Assembly (NCBI RefSeq): GCF_037040815.1
Contig: NZ_CP146232.1
Coordinates: 2,474,501 to 2,538,500, forward strand
From: Pararoseomonas sp. SCSIO 73927
GTDB lineage: Bacteria > Pseudomonadota > Alphaproteobacteria > Acetobacterales > Acetobacteraceae
Length of the DNA: 64,000 bases
Direction: 5' to 3'
Positions 48,445 to 58,435 of this stretch are shown in pieces. The stretch's first letter is position 1. Every line of letters starts with the position of its first letter. A program made the position numbers and the translations under genes. Under the pieces are notes generated by a model. That model made no database searches. It saw only the letters and a program-made list of their open reading frames with translations, and was not told where the DNA came from.

Positions 48445-50283
48445 ATGCGCCGCCGCACCCTTCTCTCCTCGGGCCTTGCCCTCGGCCTCCCGGCCCTTCC
48501 GGCCCTGGCCCAAACCGCCACGCCAGGCCCGAGGCGGGTCCACGCGCTCTCCCTGCTGGGGGAACCGGCCCTGCCGGCGGATTTCACCCACTTCCCATGG
48601 GTGAACCCGGATGCGCCGAAGGGGGGTGAGATCACCCTCTACGCCCTCGGCAGCTTCGACAGCTTCAATGCCTACATCCTGCGCGGCACCCCGGCCGTTG
48701 GCCTCGGCAATCTCTACGACACGCTGCTGAAGGAGAGTGCGGACGAGGCGAGCGCCGAGTACGGCCACCTCGCCGGCACCGTGGAGATCCCCGCCGACCG
48801 CCGCGGCGTAACCTTCGAGCTGCGCGAGGGCGCCCGCTGGCACGACGGGAAGCCGATCACGGCGGATGACGTGGTCTGGACCTTCAACACGCTGCGCCAG
48901 CACGGGCGCCCCTTCTACCGCGCCTATTGGGCCGACGTGTCCGAGGTGGTGGCGGAGACGCCGCGCCGCGTGACCTTCCGCTTCTCCACCGATGAGAACC
49001 GGGAGCTCGCCCTGATCCTCGGCCAGCTCGCGGTGCTGCCGAAGCACTGGTGGGAAGGGCGCGACTTCTCCCGCCCGGGGCTGGACGTGCCGCTCGGCTC
49101 CGGCCCCTACAAGGTCGAGCGCTTCGAGGCCGGGCGCTCCATCGCCTATCGCCGCGTGGCCGACTACTGGGGCCGCGACCTGCCGACGATGAAGGGCACG
49201 AACAACTTCGACCTCATGCGCTACGAGTACTACCGTGATGCCACCGTCTCGCTTGAGGCGTTCAAGGCCGGCAGCATCGAATTCCGCACGGAGAACGTGG
49301 CCCGGGACTGGGCGACGGCCTACGACTTCCCCGCCGTGCGCCGCGGCTGGGTGAAGCGCGACGAGGTGCGCCACGAGCTGCCGACGGGGCTGCAGGGCTT
49401 CATCATGAACGAGCGGCGCCCGCTGTTCCAGGACCGCCGCGTGCGCGAGGCGCTCGGCCTCGTCTTCGACTTCGAGTGGATGAACGCGAACCTGTTCTAC
49501 GGTTCCTACGCGCGCACCACCTCCTACTTCTCCAACTCCGACTTTGCCTCCCGTGGCCTGCCGGAAGGGCGGGAGAAGGAGATCCTGGAGCGGTTCAGGG
49601 ACAGGCTGCCGCCGGAGGTGCTGACCCGCGAGTTCAAGGTTCCCGTGACGGACGGCTCCGGCAACAACCGGGACGGCGCCCGCCGCGCGCTGGAACTGCT
49701 GCGAGAGGCCGGCTGGACCGTGCGCGATCGGCGGCTGACCAACGCGCAGGGCCAGCGCTTCGAGTTCGAGATCCTTCTGAACGGCCCGACCTTCGAGCGC
49801 GTGGCCCTGCCCTACATCCAGTCCCTCCAGCGCCTGGGTATCGAGGCGCGGGTCCGGACCGTGGACCCGCCGCAGTACCAGGTTCGGATGGACGCCTTCG
49901 ACTACGACATGACGGTGGACGTCTTCGGCCAGTCCTCCTCCCCCGGGAATGAGCAGCGCGACTTCTGGACGAGCGCGAAGGCCGACGAGAACGGCAGCCG
50001 CAACACCATCGGCATCAAGGACCCGGTGGTGGACGCGATTGTGGAGGCCATCGTCGCCGCGCCCGACCTACCGGAGCTGACGGCCGCCTGCCGCGCGCTG
50101 GACCGCGTGCTGCTCTGGGGCTTCCACGCCATCCCGCAATGGCACAGCCGCACCTTCCGCATGGCCTGGTGGGACAAGTTCGGCCGGCCGGAGCGCGCGC
50201 CGAAGCGCGCCATCGGCCTCGATTCCTGGTGGGTGGATGCCGGGAAGGAACGCGCCCTGGCCGAAGCCCGGCGCGCGGGCTAG
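48445..50283 (+). CDS. yejA: Extracellular solute-binding protein, YejA-like
   Basis: 612-residue family 5 binding protein for peptide-like ligands, with signal peptide MRRRTLLSSGLALGLPALPALAQ. Segments are HFPWVNPDAPKGGEITLYALGSFDSFN, LREGARWHDGKPITADDVVWTFNTLR, and FGQSSSPGNEQRDFWTSAKAD, as in YejA. YejABEF imports oligopeptides and microcin C-type compounds in Escherichia coli. The permease gene begins 6 bases after the stop. Confidence 0.94.
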   Translation: MRRRTLLSSGLALGLPALPALAQTATPGPRRVHALSLLGEPALPADFTHFPWVNPDAPKGGEITLYALGSFDSFNAYILRGTPAVGLGNLYDTLLKESADEASAEYGHLAGTVEIPADRRGVTFELREGARWHDGKPITADDVVWTFNTLRQHGRPFYRAYWADVSEVVAETPRRVTFRFSTDENRELALILGQLAVLPKHWWEGRDFSRPGLDVPLGSGPYKVERFEAGRSIAYRRVADYWGRDLPTMKGTNNFDLMRYEYYRDATVSLEAFKAGSIEFRTENVARDWATAYDFPAVRRGWVKRDEVRHELPTGLQGFIMNERRPLFQDRRVREALGLVFDFEWMNANLFYGSYARTTSYFSNSDFASRGLPEGREKEILERFRDRLPPEVLTREFKVPVTDGSGNNRDGARRALELLREAGWTVRDRRLTNAQGQRFEFEILLNGPTFERVALPYIQSLQRLGIEARVRTVDPPQYQVRMDAFDYDMTVDVFGQSSSPGNEQRDFWTSAKADENGSRNTIGIKDPVVDAIVEAIVAAPDLPELTAACRALDRVLLWGFHAIPQWHSRTFRMAWWDKFGRPERAPKRAIGLDSWWVDAGKERALAEARRAG

Positions 50284-50289
50284 GGGCGC

Positions 50290-51396
50290 GTGGGAGCCTA
50301 CCTCCTTCGCCGCCTCGCGCTGCTGGTGCCGACGCTGTTCGGCATCATCCTCATCAACTTCGCCGTCACCCAGTTCGCACCGGGCGGCCCGGTGGAGCAG
50401 ATGATCGCGGAGCTGCGCGGCCAGGGGAACACGAGCCTCGGCCGGCTGACGGGCGAGGGCGGCGGCGCAGAGGTCCGCCCGCCGCAGTCGCAGGGGGGAG
50501 GAGAGGGGCCGCGCTCCACCTATCGCGGCGCGCGCGGGCTGGACCCGGCCGTGGTGGCGGAGATCGAGCGCAGCTTCGGCTTCGATAAGCCCGCCACCAC
50601 CCGCTTCTGGGAGATGATCTCCAGCTACCTGCGCTTCGACTTCGGCGATTCCCTGTTCCGCGGCCGCCCGGTGCTGGACCTGATCCTGGAGCGGCTGCCC
50701 GTCTCCATCTCGCTCGGCCTCTGGTCCACCCTCATCATCTATCTCGTCTCCATCCCCTTGGGCATCCGCAAGGCGGTGCGGGACGGCACGCGCTTCGATG
50801 CCTGGACTTCCGGCGTGGTGCTGCTGGGCTATGCCATTCCCGGCTTCCTTTTCGCGATCATGCTGGTGGTGCTCTTCGCCGGCGGGTCCTTTTTCCAGTG
50901 GTTCCCCTCGCGCGGGCTGGGCAGCAGCGGCAGCGAGACCTGGCCCTTCCTGCAGCGCGCGGCGGACTACGCCTGGCACATGGTGCTGCCCACGGTCGCC
51001 CTCGTCGTCGGCGGCTTCGCCGGGCTGACGATGCTGACGAAGAACGCCTTCCTCGACGAGATCAACAAGCAGTACGTCCTCACCGCCCGCGCCAAGGGCG
51101 CGGGGGAGGGGCGGGTGCTCTATGGCCACGTGTTCCGCAACGCGATGCTGCTGATCATCGCGGGCTTCCCGGCCGCCTTCATCGGCATCCTCTTCACCGG
51201 GGCGCTGCTGGTGGAGATCGTGTTCAGCCTCGACGGGCTCGGGCTGCTCGGCTTCGAATCCGCCATCCGGCGCGACTACACGGTGATGTTCGCCACGCTC
51301 TACATCTTCACCCTGCTCGGCCTCGTCATGCAGATCATCGGCGACATCAGCTACATGCTGGTGGACCCCCGAATCGACTTCAGCGCCCGCCGTTGA
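50290..51396 (+). CDS. yejB: Peptide ABC transporter permease, YejB-like
   Basis: 368-residue inner-membrane permease, GTG start. The first segment [33 protein letters not shown] is diagnostic for the DppB/YejB type; six hydrophobic segments follow, and the loop [22 protein letters not shown] contacts the ATPase. The insert before the second segment ([22 protein letters not shown]) is typical for YejB. The stop shares bases with the TTG start of yejE. Confidence 0.94.
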   Translation: MGAYLLRRLALLVPTLFGIILINFAVTQFAPGGPVEQMIAELRGQGNTSLGRLTGEGGGAEVRPPQSQGGGEGPRSTYRGARGLDPAVVAEIERSFGFDKPATTRFWEMISSYLRFDFGDSLFRGRPVLDLILERLPVSISLGLWSTLIIYLVSIPLGIRKAVRDGTRFDAWTSGVVLLGYAIPGFLFAIMLVVLFAGGSFFQWFPSRGLGSSGSETWPFLQRAADYAWHMVLPTVALVVGGFAGLTMLTKNAFLDEINKQYVLTARAKGAGEGRVLYGHVFRNAMLLIIAGFPAAFIGILFTGALLVEIVFSLDGLGLLGFESAIRRDYTVMFATLYIFTLLGLVMQIIGDISYMLVDPRIDFSARR

Positions 51397-52433
51397 GCCT
51401 CTCGCCCCTTACCCGCCGCCGTCTCGCCAACTTCCACGCCAACCGGCGGGGATGGTGGTCGCTCTGGATCTTCGCGATCCTCTTCGTCGTGACCCTCTTC
51501 GCGGAGGTGATCGCGAATGACCGCCCGATCGTCGCGCGGGTGGAGGGCCAGTGGTTCTTTCCCGTGGCCGTGGAGTACGCCGAGAGCGACATCCTGAGCG
51601 ACGGCTTTCCCACTGCCGCTGACTGGACCGACCCCGTGCTGGCGGAGGAGGTGAGCCGGCGCGGCTGGGCGATCTGGCCGCCCATTCCCTTCAGCCACCG
51701 CACCGTGGTGCGGGACCTCGGCCGCCCCGCGCCCTCGCCGCCCTCCGCCCGCAACCTCCTGGGCACGGACGACCAGGCGCGGGACGTGCTGGCGCGGGTG
51801 ATCTACGGATTCCGCATCTCCGTCCTGTTCGGCTTCACCCTGACGATCCTGTCGTCCATCGTCGGCGTCACGGCGGGGGCGGTGCAGGGCTACTACGGCG
51901 GCTGGGTGGACCTGATCTTCCAGCGGGTGATCGAGATCTGGTCGGGGCTGCCGCAGCTCCTGCTGCTCATCATCCTCGCCAGCGTCATCGAGCCGAGCTT
52001 CACCTCACTCCTCGTCTTCCTCCTCCTCTTCTCCTGGATGTCGCTGACGGGGGTGGTGCGGGCGGAGTTCCTGCGCGGCCGGAACCTCGACTACGTGCGC
52101 GCCGCGCGGGCGCTGGGCGTCTCCGACACGCGGCTGATGGCCCGCCACATCCTGCCCAACGCCATGGTGGCCACCCTGACGATGCTGCCCTTCATCCTGG
52201 CCGGCTCCGTCACGGTGCTCGCCAGCCTCGACTTCCTGGGCTTCGGCCTGCCGCCCGGCTCGCCCTCGCTCGGGGAGCTGGTCTCGCAGGCGAAGAACAA
52301 CATCCAGTCGCCCTGGCTGGGCATCACCGCCTTCGTCGTGCTCGGCGGGATGCTCACCCTGCTCGCCTTCGTCGGGGAGGCGGTGCGCGACGCCTTCGAT
52401 CCGCGCAAGCAGCCCGGCGGGGGCGGCCGATGA
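51393..52433 (+). CDS. yejE: Peptide ABC transporter permease, YejE-like
   Basis: 346-residue permease. It starts at TTG 51393 overlapping the yejB stop (TTGA); without this start the N-terminal [25 protein letters not shown] would be lost. A conserved large periplasmic region ([22 protein letters not shown]) follows the first segment, as in YejE. The ATPase-contact loop is [25 protein letters not shown]. The stop overlaps yejF by ATGA. Confidence 0.94.
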   Translation: MSLSPLTRRRLANFHANRRGWWSLWIFAILFVVTLFAEVIANDRPIVARVEGQWFFPVAVEYAESDILSDGFPTAADWTDPVLAEEVSRRGWAIWPPIPFSHRTVVRDLGRPAPSPPSARNLLGTDDQARDVLARVIYGFRISVLFGFTLTILSSIVGVTAGAVQGYYGGWVDLIFQRVIEIWSGLPQLLLLIILASVIEPSFTSLLVFLLLFSWMSLTGVVRAEFLRGRNLDYVRAARALGVSDTRLMARHILPNAMVATLTMLPFILAGSVTVLASLDFLGFGLPPGSPSLGELVSQAKNNIQSPWLGITAFVVLGGMLTLLAFVGEAVRDAFDPRKQPGGGGR

Positions 52434-54037
52434 GTGGGCCCATCCTCGACGTCCGGAACCTCTGCGTGGCCTTTCGCGGCCATCAGGTGGTGCACGACGT
52501 CTCCTTCGCGGTCGATCCCGGCGAGACCCTCGCCCTGGTGGGGGAAAGCGGGAGCGGCAAGAGCGTGACGGCCCTGTCCTGCCTTCGCCTGCTCGGCCCT
52601 GGCGGCAGCAACCCGGGCGGGCAGGTCACGCTGGACGGCGTGGAGGTGCTAAAGGCGCCCCCTGCCGAGCTGCAGCGCCTGCGCGGCGGCGTGGCGGGCA
52701 TGGTGTTCCAGGAGCCGATGACCTCGCTCAACCCGCTGCACAGCATCGGGCAGCAGGTGGGGGAGGCGGTCACGCTGCACCGGCCGGTGCGCGGCGCCGC
52801 GCTGCGCGGCCGGGTGATCGAGCTGCTGCACCGCGTCGGCCTGCGCGCGGCGGAGGAGCGGCTCAACGCCTTCCCGCACCAGCTCTCGGGCGGGCAGCGG
52901 CAGCGCGTGATGATCGCCATCGCCCTCGCCAACGACCCGCGCCTGCTGATCGCGGACGAGCCCACCACCGCGCTGGACGTGACGATCCAGGCGCAGGTGC
53001 TGGACCTCCTCGCGCGGCTGAAGCGGGAGCTTCGCATGGCGATGCTCCTCATCACCCATGATCTCGCGATCGTCCGCCGCCACGCGGACCGCGTGGTGGT
53101 GATGAAGGACGGCGCGGCGGTGGAGCAGGGCCGGGTGGCGGAGGTTTTCGCCAACCCCGCCCACCCCTACACGCGCATGCTGATCGAGACGCAGCCGCAT
53201 GGCCGCGCCGCGCCTCTGCCACTGGGTGCGCCGGAGATCCTGCGCGCGGAGGGCATGAAGGTGCACTTCCCCATCCGCCGCGGCCTGTTCCGCCGCGTGG
53301 TGGGGCAGGTGAAGGCCGTGGACGGCGTGGACATCACCCTCCGCCGCGGCGAAACGCTCGGCGTGGTGGGGGAGAGCGGCAGTGGCAAGACGACGCTCGG
53401 CCTCGCGCTGCTGCAGCTCGAGCACTCCGAGGGCGAGGTGGCGCTGGACGGGCAGCCCATCCACGACCACTCCCGCAAGGCGTTGCGCCCGCTGCGGCGG
53501 AAGATGCAGATCGTCTTCCAGGATCCCTACGGCAGCCTCTCCCCGCGGATGAGCGTGGGCGAGATCGTGGGGGAGGGGCTGGCTGTGCACGAGCCCGCGC
53601 TGTCCCGTGTGCAGCGGGATACGCGCGTGGCGGAGGCACTGCGCGAGGTCGGCCTCGATCCCGCCACCGCCGTGCGCTACCCGCACGAGTTCTCCGGCGG
53701 GCAGCGCCAGCGCATCGCGATCGCCCGCGCCCTGGTTCTCGGGCCGGAGCTGGTGGTGCTGGACGAGCCGACGAGCGCGCTGGACGTCTCCGTGCAGGCG
53801 CAGGTGGTGGAGCTGTTGCGCGACCTGCAGGCGCGCCGCGGCCTCGCCTACATCTTCATCTCCCACGACCTGCGCGTGGTGCGCGCCCTCGCCCACCGCA
53901 TCGTCGTGATGAAGGACGGAAGGCTGGTGGAGGCGGGGGAGACGGAGCAGGTGGTCACGAACCCGAAGCAGCCCTACACCCGCGCCCTGATGGAGGCCGC
54001 CTTCGAGCTGCGCGCCGAACCCGGGGTGGAAACGTGA
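52430..54037 (+). CDS. yejF: Dual ATPase of peptide ABC transporter, YejF-like
   Basis: 535-residue protein with two ATP-binding cassettes. Walker A motifs are GESGSGKSV (N-terminal half, about residue 38) and GESGSGKTT (C-terminal half, about 320). Each half has its own LSGGQRQR or FSGGQRQR signature and DEPTTALDV or DEPTSALDV. Such fused ATPases energise YejABEF. A small membrane protein is translationally coupled to its stop. Confidence 0.95.
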   Translation: MSGPILDVRNLCVAFRGHQVVHDVSFAVDPGETLALVGESGSGKSVTALSCLRLLGPGGSNPGGQVTLDGVEVLKAPPAELQRLRGGVAGMVFQEPMTSLNPLHSIGQQVGEAVTLHRPVRGAALRGRVIELLHRVGLRAAEERLNAFPHQLSGGQRQRVMIAIALANDPRLLIADEPTTALDVTIQAQVLDLLARLKRELRMAMLLITHDLAIVRRHADRVVVMKDGAAVEQGRVAEVFANPAHPYTRMLIETQPHGRAAPLPLGAPEILRAEGMKVHFPIRRGLFRRVVGQVKAVDGVDITLRRGETLGVVGESGSGKTTLGLALLQLEHSEGEVALDGQPIHDHSRKALRPLRRKMQIVFQDPYGSLSPRMSVGEIVGEGLAVHEPALSRVQRDTRVAEALREVGLDPATAVRYPHEFSGGQRQRIAIARALVLGPELVVLDEPTSALDVSVQAQVVELLRDLQARRGLAYIFISHDLRVVRALAHRIVVMKDGRLVEAGETEQVVTNPKQPYTRALMEAAFELRAEPGVET

Positions 54038-54450
54038 CCGAACTCGAGCGCCTGCGCGACCTGCTGAACCGGGAGAGGGTGAAGCTCGGCATCAACATCC
54101 GGCAGATGAACGCGCCGGGATCGCCGGTCTACCGGACCTGGGAGAACGTCACGGTTCCCGCGATCCTGCTCGGCGCAAGCCTGCTGGCGACGATGTTCAT
54201 CCACACCTGGGTCGGCTTCGCCATCCTGGTCGCGGGCGCGGCCTGGTGGATCCTGAAGGTGCTGCCGAAGGTGAGGGACGGCGTCTTCGACCGCAGCGCC
54301 GCCTTCGCCCTCTCCAGCGAGGCGGCCTTCGACGCGCTCTGGGCGAAGGGCGTGCTCAGCCTCTACGCGCGCATGCCGGACGGGACGGAGAGGGCGGCGG
54401 CGAAGCGGCAGGACTGGCGCGCCTTCGTGCGCGCGCTGCCGGAGGAATAG
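54034..54450 (+). CDS. Small membrane protein coupled to yejF
   Basis: 138-residue protein with no recognised family, GTG start overlapping the yejF stop (GTGA). It has one or two adjacent hydrophobic segments (VTVPAILLGASLLATMFIH and TWVGFAILVAGAAWWILKV) between a charged N-terminal part (LERLRDLLNRERVKLG) and a soluble tail that ends RAFVRALPEE. The position suggests an accessory subunit or a cargo-processing partner of the YejABEF importer, but that is only inference. Confidence 0.75.
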   Translation: MTELERLRDLLNRERVKLGINIRQMNAPGSPVYRTWENVTVPAILLGASLLATMFIHTWVGFAILVAGAAWWILKVLPKVRDGVFDRSAAFALSSEAAFDALWAKGVLSLYARMPDGTERAAAKRQDWRAFVRALPEE

Positions 54451-54484
54451 TTGCAGGAGCAACGCTCCACTGGCACGGAGGCGG

Positions 54485-54522
54485 ATCGCTGGAAGCCGGG
54501 TACGTCCCGCGCCTCCAGCGAT
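54485..54522. terminator. Hairpin between convergent genes
   Basis: A 9-base inverted repeat ATCGCTGGA / TCCAGCGAT with a 20-base loop lies between the convergent stops at 54450 (+) and 54533 (-). The loop is long and no T-run is visible, so confidence is modest. Confidence 0.45.
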
Positions 54523-54532
54523 GCCCTGGCTC

Positions 54533-54943
54533 TCAGCTCGCGCGCTTCGTGGCGACCTGGGTGTTGGCCGGCTGGGCCGCGGCCTTCTGGTCCACGTCCT
54601 CGGCGGCGGCGGCGGCCTCGCCCATGATGCTGCGCATCTCGCGCAGCAGGGCGGCGCCCTTCACGGTGCGCTGGACGAGCACGGAGCGGCGGTCCTGCGG
54701 GTCGGTCTTGCGGCGGGCGAAGTCCAGCTCGCCCAGGCGGTCCAGCGCGCGGGTGATGGCGGGCTTGGAGACGTTGAGCGACGCGGCCAGGCCGCGCACC
54801 GTGTGCGGACCCTCACCGAGATAGACCGTCAGGAACACGCCCAGCTGCCGCGCGGAGAGGTCCGGGCCGTCGCGGCGGACCAGCGCCACGACCGTGTCCC
54901 GGAGGATGCCGACGAACTGGTCCGGTGTGCCTTGCACGGGCAT
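54533..54943 (-). CDS. MarR-family transcriptional regulator
   Basis: 136-residue winged-helix regulator. The ATG at 54943 is preceded by AAGGAAG with 9-base spacing; a longer frame to 54964 or 54988 lacks such a site. The MarR core is seen in LSARQLGVFLTVYLGEGPHTVRGLAASL, the DNA-reading helix VSKPAITRALDRLGELDFARRKTDPQDRRSVL and the following wing. A hydrophobic-Ala tail closes the protein. It is 114 bases from the leucyl aminopeptidase gene on the same strand; its target is not evident. Confidence 0.9.
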   Translation of the reverse strand: MPVQGTPDQFVGILRDTVVALVRRDGPDLSARQLGVFLTVYLGEGPHTVRGLAASLNVSKPAITRALDRLGELDFARRKTDPQDRRSVLVQRTVKGAALLREMRSIMGEAAAAAEDVDQKAAAQPANTQVATKRAS

Positions 54944-55057
54944 CGATAGAAACTTCCTTCTCATGGGCGGCCCGTTTTGGGACGCCAAGCTTACAAACAG
55001 CTGCGGGGCCGACCTCCTGTTGGAGATAGGCCCGGGCCGGCCTTGCGGAAGCCCCGC

Positions 55058-56449
55058 TCAGGACTCGGCCCATGCAGGGAGGAGCGCCATCAGGCCGGCC
55101 AGGAGAGCCCGCAGGCCCATGGCCTCGCCGCCCTCCGGACGTCCGGGCCGCGCCGAATCGTTCCATGCGTAGACGTCGAGATGGGCCCACGGAACGTCGT
55201 CCGGGACAAAGCGGCGCAGAAAGAGCGCAGCGACGATGGAACCTGCCATCGGTCGGCTTCCGACGTTGTTGATGTCGGCTACCGAACTGTCGAGCCACGA
55301 AGCGTAACCTTCATGCAGCGGCAATCGCCAGAGCGGGTCGTGACACGCATCACCCGCGGCGAGAAGGGCGGCGGCCACGTTTTCATCATTCGTGTAGAGC
55401 GCGGGCAGATCGGGGCCGAGCGCCACGCGCGCCGCGCCGGTCAGCGTCGCGGCGTCTAGGATCAGCCGGGGCCTGTGCTCGCCCGCGAAGGCGAGAAGAT
55501 CGGCGAGCACGAGGCGCCCTTCGGCGTCCGTGTTGCCCACCTCCACCGTCAGCCCCTTGCGGGTGCGCAGCACATCGAGCGGGCGCATCGCCTTGGAGGA
55601 GACGGCGTTCTCCACCGCGCCGATCGCGACGAGCAGGCGGACCGGCGCGCGCAGCCGCATCAGCGCCTCCGCCAGGCCGAGCATCAGCGCGGCGCCGCCC
55701 ATGTCCTTCTTCATGCGCTTCATGCCGTCGGCGGATTTCAGGTCCAGCCCGCCCGTGTCGAAGCACACGCCCTTGCCGCAGAGCGCGACCAGCGGTCCCT
55801 CCGCGCTGCCCTCCCAGCGGATCACCGCCACGCGCGGGGCGCGGTGGCTGCCGCCGCCCACCGCGGCCACGGCGGGGAAGCCCTGCGCCAGCGCCTCCCC
55901 GGCGATGTCCTCGAAGGTCGCCCCGCAGCGCTCCGCCAGCGCGCGCGCCGCGTCCGAGAGCTCGGCGGGGCCGAGATCGGCGGCGGGCAGGTTGATCAGC
56001 TCCCGCGCGCGCAGCACGGCCTCCGCCAGCACCTGCGCCTCCGCGGTGCCCTGTGGCGGCACGAGCAGGGCGGGCTTGCGGGCGGGTGTCCTGTACCGGG
56101 CGAAGCGGTAGGCGCCGAGCATCCAGCCCAAGGTCGCCGCGGCCGGATCCGCCTCCCCGGCCAGGTGCCAGGCCGTGCCCTCCCGCAGGGCGTAGGGGAG
56201 GGCGCCGTATGTCCAGGGCGAGGCGGGGGCGGCGCCGAGCCCGAGCACCGCGGCCGACACGCCCTCCGCTCCCGGCACGAGCACGATCCGCCCGGCCTCG
56301 GCCGCAAATCCGCCGTCCCGCAGGAAGGCGGCTGCCGGGGGTTCCAGCCCTTCCATCAACTCCGGCAGCCCCTCGGGAGTCACCGTGTGCAGGGGGCGCG
56401 ATTCGGAGCCGGACGGCGCCAGGGGCCGGAGGAGGTCAGTGTTCGACAT
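55058..56449 (-). CDS. M17-family leucyl aminopeptidase
   Basis: 463-residue cytosolic aminopeptidase with two metal ions. The catalytic core has KGVCFDTGGLDLKSADGMKRMKKDMGGAA split over the metal and lysine sites, and NTDAEGRLVLADLL. A divergent N-terminal domain with VPGAEGVSAAVLGLG precedes it. Length is somewhat short for PepA (about 480-500). It removes N-terminal residues from peptides; DNA-binding PepA roles cannot be assumed. It lies between the MarR gene and an SGNH hydrolase gene on the same strand. Confidence 0.93.
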   Translation of the reverse strand: MSNTDLLRPLAPSGSESRPLHTVTPEGLPELMEGLEPPAAAFLRDGGFAAEAGRIVLVPGAEGVSAAVLGLGAAPASPWTYGALPYALREGTAWHLAGEADPAAATLGWMLGAYRFARYRTPARKPALLVPPQGTAEAQVLAEAVLRARELINLPAADLGPAELSDAARALAERCGATFEDIAGEALAQGFPAVAAVGGGSHRAPRVAVIRWEGSAEGPLVALCGKGVCFDTGGLDLKSADGMKRMKKDMGGAALMLGLAEALMRLRAPVRLLVAIGAVENAVSSKAMRPLDVLRTRKGLTVEVGNTDAEGRLVLADLLAFAGEHRPRLILDAATLTGAARVALGPDLPALYTNDENVAAALLAAGDACHDPLWRLPLHEGYASWLDSSVADINNVGSRPMAGSIVAALFLRRFVPDDVPWAHLDVYAWNDSARPGRPEGGEAMGLRALLAGLMALLPAWAES

Positions 56450-56481
56450 ATCTACAATCTGAGACTGTATATACTTAAGAT

Positions 56482-57207
56482 TTATCGCGGAAGTGAAATT
56501 TTCGCCCGCATCGCCTCGGCCAGCGCCTCCGCCAGGCAGGCGTAGCCGCGGTCATTGTGGTGCAGCCCGTCGGGCGCGATCACCGCGGCGTCCGGCGTGC
56601 CCGCCCCGGCCCACTCGTCCATCATCCGCCGGCGGGAGAAGAGCTGTGCCCCGCGCTCCTGCGCCACCTCCGCCAGGGTCGCGTCGAACAGGTCCCGCAG
56701 CACCGCATGGGCGGCCACCCAGGGGCCGCGCTGGCTGTCCATCAGCACCACGTCGGCGCCGGCCTCCTGCATCATCGTCACCCCCTGGCGCAGCAGGGTG
56801 CGGAAGCGGGCCAGGCTCTGCTCGCGGATCGCGCCGTTCACGCCGAGTTGCCAGATCACCACGGTGGGGCGGGCCGCCACCACGTCCGCCTCCAGCCGGG
56901 CGCGCATCTCCAGCGCGTCCTCCCCGCCGCGGCCGCGGTTCAGCACGCGCGCGGGGATGCCCATCCGCCGCAGCGCCGCCTCCAGCCGCGCCGGGTAGGC
57001 CCGGTCGGGCGAGGAGGCGTAGGCGCCCTGGGTGGAGGAACTGCCGAAGGCCACGACCACCGGTTCCCGCCCTTCCCGCAGCGCCTCCGCCAGGCGCGGC
57101 AGCTCGAGGGGCTGAGGCGTCGCCGGCGGGCAGGCCGGCGCCTCCTGCGCCCGGGCGGAGGACAGCGCGAGAAGGACGAGCAGGAGGGGCAGGAGGCGCG
57201 GGGCCAT
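56482..57207 (-). CDS. Secreted SGNH/GDSL-type hydrolase
   Basis: 241 residues from ATG 57207 (a GTG at 57225 is an alternative). The signal peptide is MAPRLLPLLLVLLALSSARAQ. SGNH blocks are FGSSSTQGAY (nucleophile Ser), RGRGGEDALEM, WQLGVNG and DGLHHNDRGY (Asp-His). Enzymes of this fold cleave esters or act on polysaccharide modifications in the envelope. The substrate is unknown; the adjacent gene clusters for surface polysaccharide make glycan deacylation one possibility. Confidence 0.85.
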   Translation of the reverse strand: MAPRLLPLLLVLLALSSARAQEAPACPPATPQPLELPRLAEALREGREPVVVAFGSSSTQGAYASSPDRAYPARLEAALRRMGIPARVLNRGRGGEDALEMRARLEADVVAARPTVVIWQLGVNGAIREQSLARFRTLLRQGVTMMQEAGADVVLMDSQRGPWVAAHAVLRDLFDATLAEVAQERGAQLFSRRRMMDEWAGAGTPDAAVIAPDGLHHNDRGYACLAEALAEAMRAKISLPR

Positions 57208-57346
57208 CCATTGCCTATGCCGCACGTTTCGAGAAGCGCCAAGGTCGCCCCGGGAGGCGGATCGCCATCACCGGGCGCCGGCGCCGAAGAGCTGGAACCG
57301 GGGCCCCCGGCTTTCCCCGGACGGGCGCGGGTGATACGCGCCGGGG

Positions 57347-58435
57347 ATGCGGATCCTGCTCTGGTACTGGGGGCGGCGCGGCGGCGGGGCCCAGTTTACC
57401 CTGTGCCTCGCGCGCGGCCTGGCCGGCCGGCCGGGGGTGGGCCTCGCCCTCTCCCTCGCCGACCGCAACGAGCTGCTGCCCGAGGCGCGCGCGATCGGCG
57501 CCCCGCTGGACGCGGTGGAGACCTTCGCCGGGGCGGCGGGCGCGGCGCTCGGCACCCTCCGCATCCCAGCCCTTCGCCGCCGGCTCGTGCAGCAGGCGCG
57601 CGCGACGGGCGCGGACGCCGTCGTCTCCGCCATGAACCATGTCTGGACGCCGCTCGTCGCCGGGGCCCTGCCGCGGGCGGGGATCCCCTTCGTCAGCACC
57701 GTCCACGACGCCCTGCCGCATCCCGGGGACCCCGCCTTCGCCTGGGACTGGCGCCTGCGGCGGGAGCTGAACGCGGCCGCGGGGGCGGTGACCTTCTCGG
57801 CGGCCGTGTCGCGCGCCGTGGCCGCCCGGCGCCCGGAGCTGCCGATCCTGAACCTGCCCCTCGGTGCCCATATCCCGGCCCTCGCGGAGGGGCGCCAGGA
57901 GCCGTCGGCGGACTTCCTCTTCTTCGGCCGCATCCGGGCCTACAAGGGCCTGGACCTGCTGCGGGACGCCTTCGCCGCCCTGCGCGCCCGCCACCCCGGC
58001 GCGACCCTGCGCGTGGTGGGAGAGGGGGATCCGGAATCCTGCGCTCCCGGCCTGGCCACCCTGCCGGGCGTGACGGTGGAGCCGCGCTGGGTGCCGGATT
58101 CCGAGATGCCGGCCCTCGTCGCCTCCGCGCGGGCGGTGGTGCTGCCCTACCGGGAGGCCAGCCAGTCCGGCGTGCTGCCGATCGCGCTCGCGCTCGGCGT
58201 GCCGGTGGTGGCCACGCCCGTGGGCGGGCTCTCCGCCCAACTTGAGCACGGGGTCAGCGGCCTCCTCGCGCGGGAGGCCTCGGCCCCCGCCCTGGCGGAG
58301 GCGATGGCGGCGATGCTCGACCCGGCGCGCCGCCTCACTCTCTCGGCGGGCGCTCGGGAGGCGGGAGCACGCCTGACCGACTGGGACGCGCAGGCCGCCC
58401 GGCTGGTCGCCTGGCTGGAGAGGACCATCCGATGA
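57347..58435 (+). CDS. Glycosyltransferase family 4-type
   Basis: 362-residue GT-B enzyme without signal peptide. The N-terminus MRILLWYWGRRGGGAQFTLCLARGLAG and C-terminal nucleotide-sugar region FFGRIRAYKGLDLLRDAFAAL, then VVLPYREASQSGVLPIALALGVPVVATPVGGL, identify GT4. It overlaps the next glycosyltransferase gene by ATGA. The sugar and acceptor are not predictable, but gmd and rmd nearby point to rhamnose-containing polymer. Confidence 0.92.
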   Translation: MRILLWYWGRRGGGAQFTLCLARGLAGRPGVGLALSLADRNELLPEARAIGAPLDAVETFAGAAGAALGTLRIPALRRRLVQQARATGADAVVSAMNHVWTPLVAGALPRAGIPFVSTVHDALPHPGDPAFAWDWRLRRELNAAAGAVTFSAAVSRAVAARRPELPILNLPLGAHIPALAEGRQEPSADFLFFGRIRAYKGLDLLRDAFAALRARHPGATLRVVGEGDPESCAPGLATLPGVTVEPRWVPDSEMPALVASARAVVLPYREASQSGVLPIALALGVPVVATPVGGLSAQLEHGVSGLLAREASAPALAEAMAAMLDPARRLTLSAGAREAGARLTDWDAQAARLVAWLERTIR

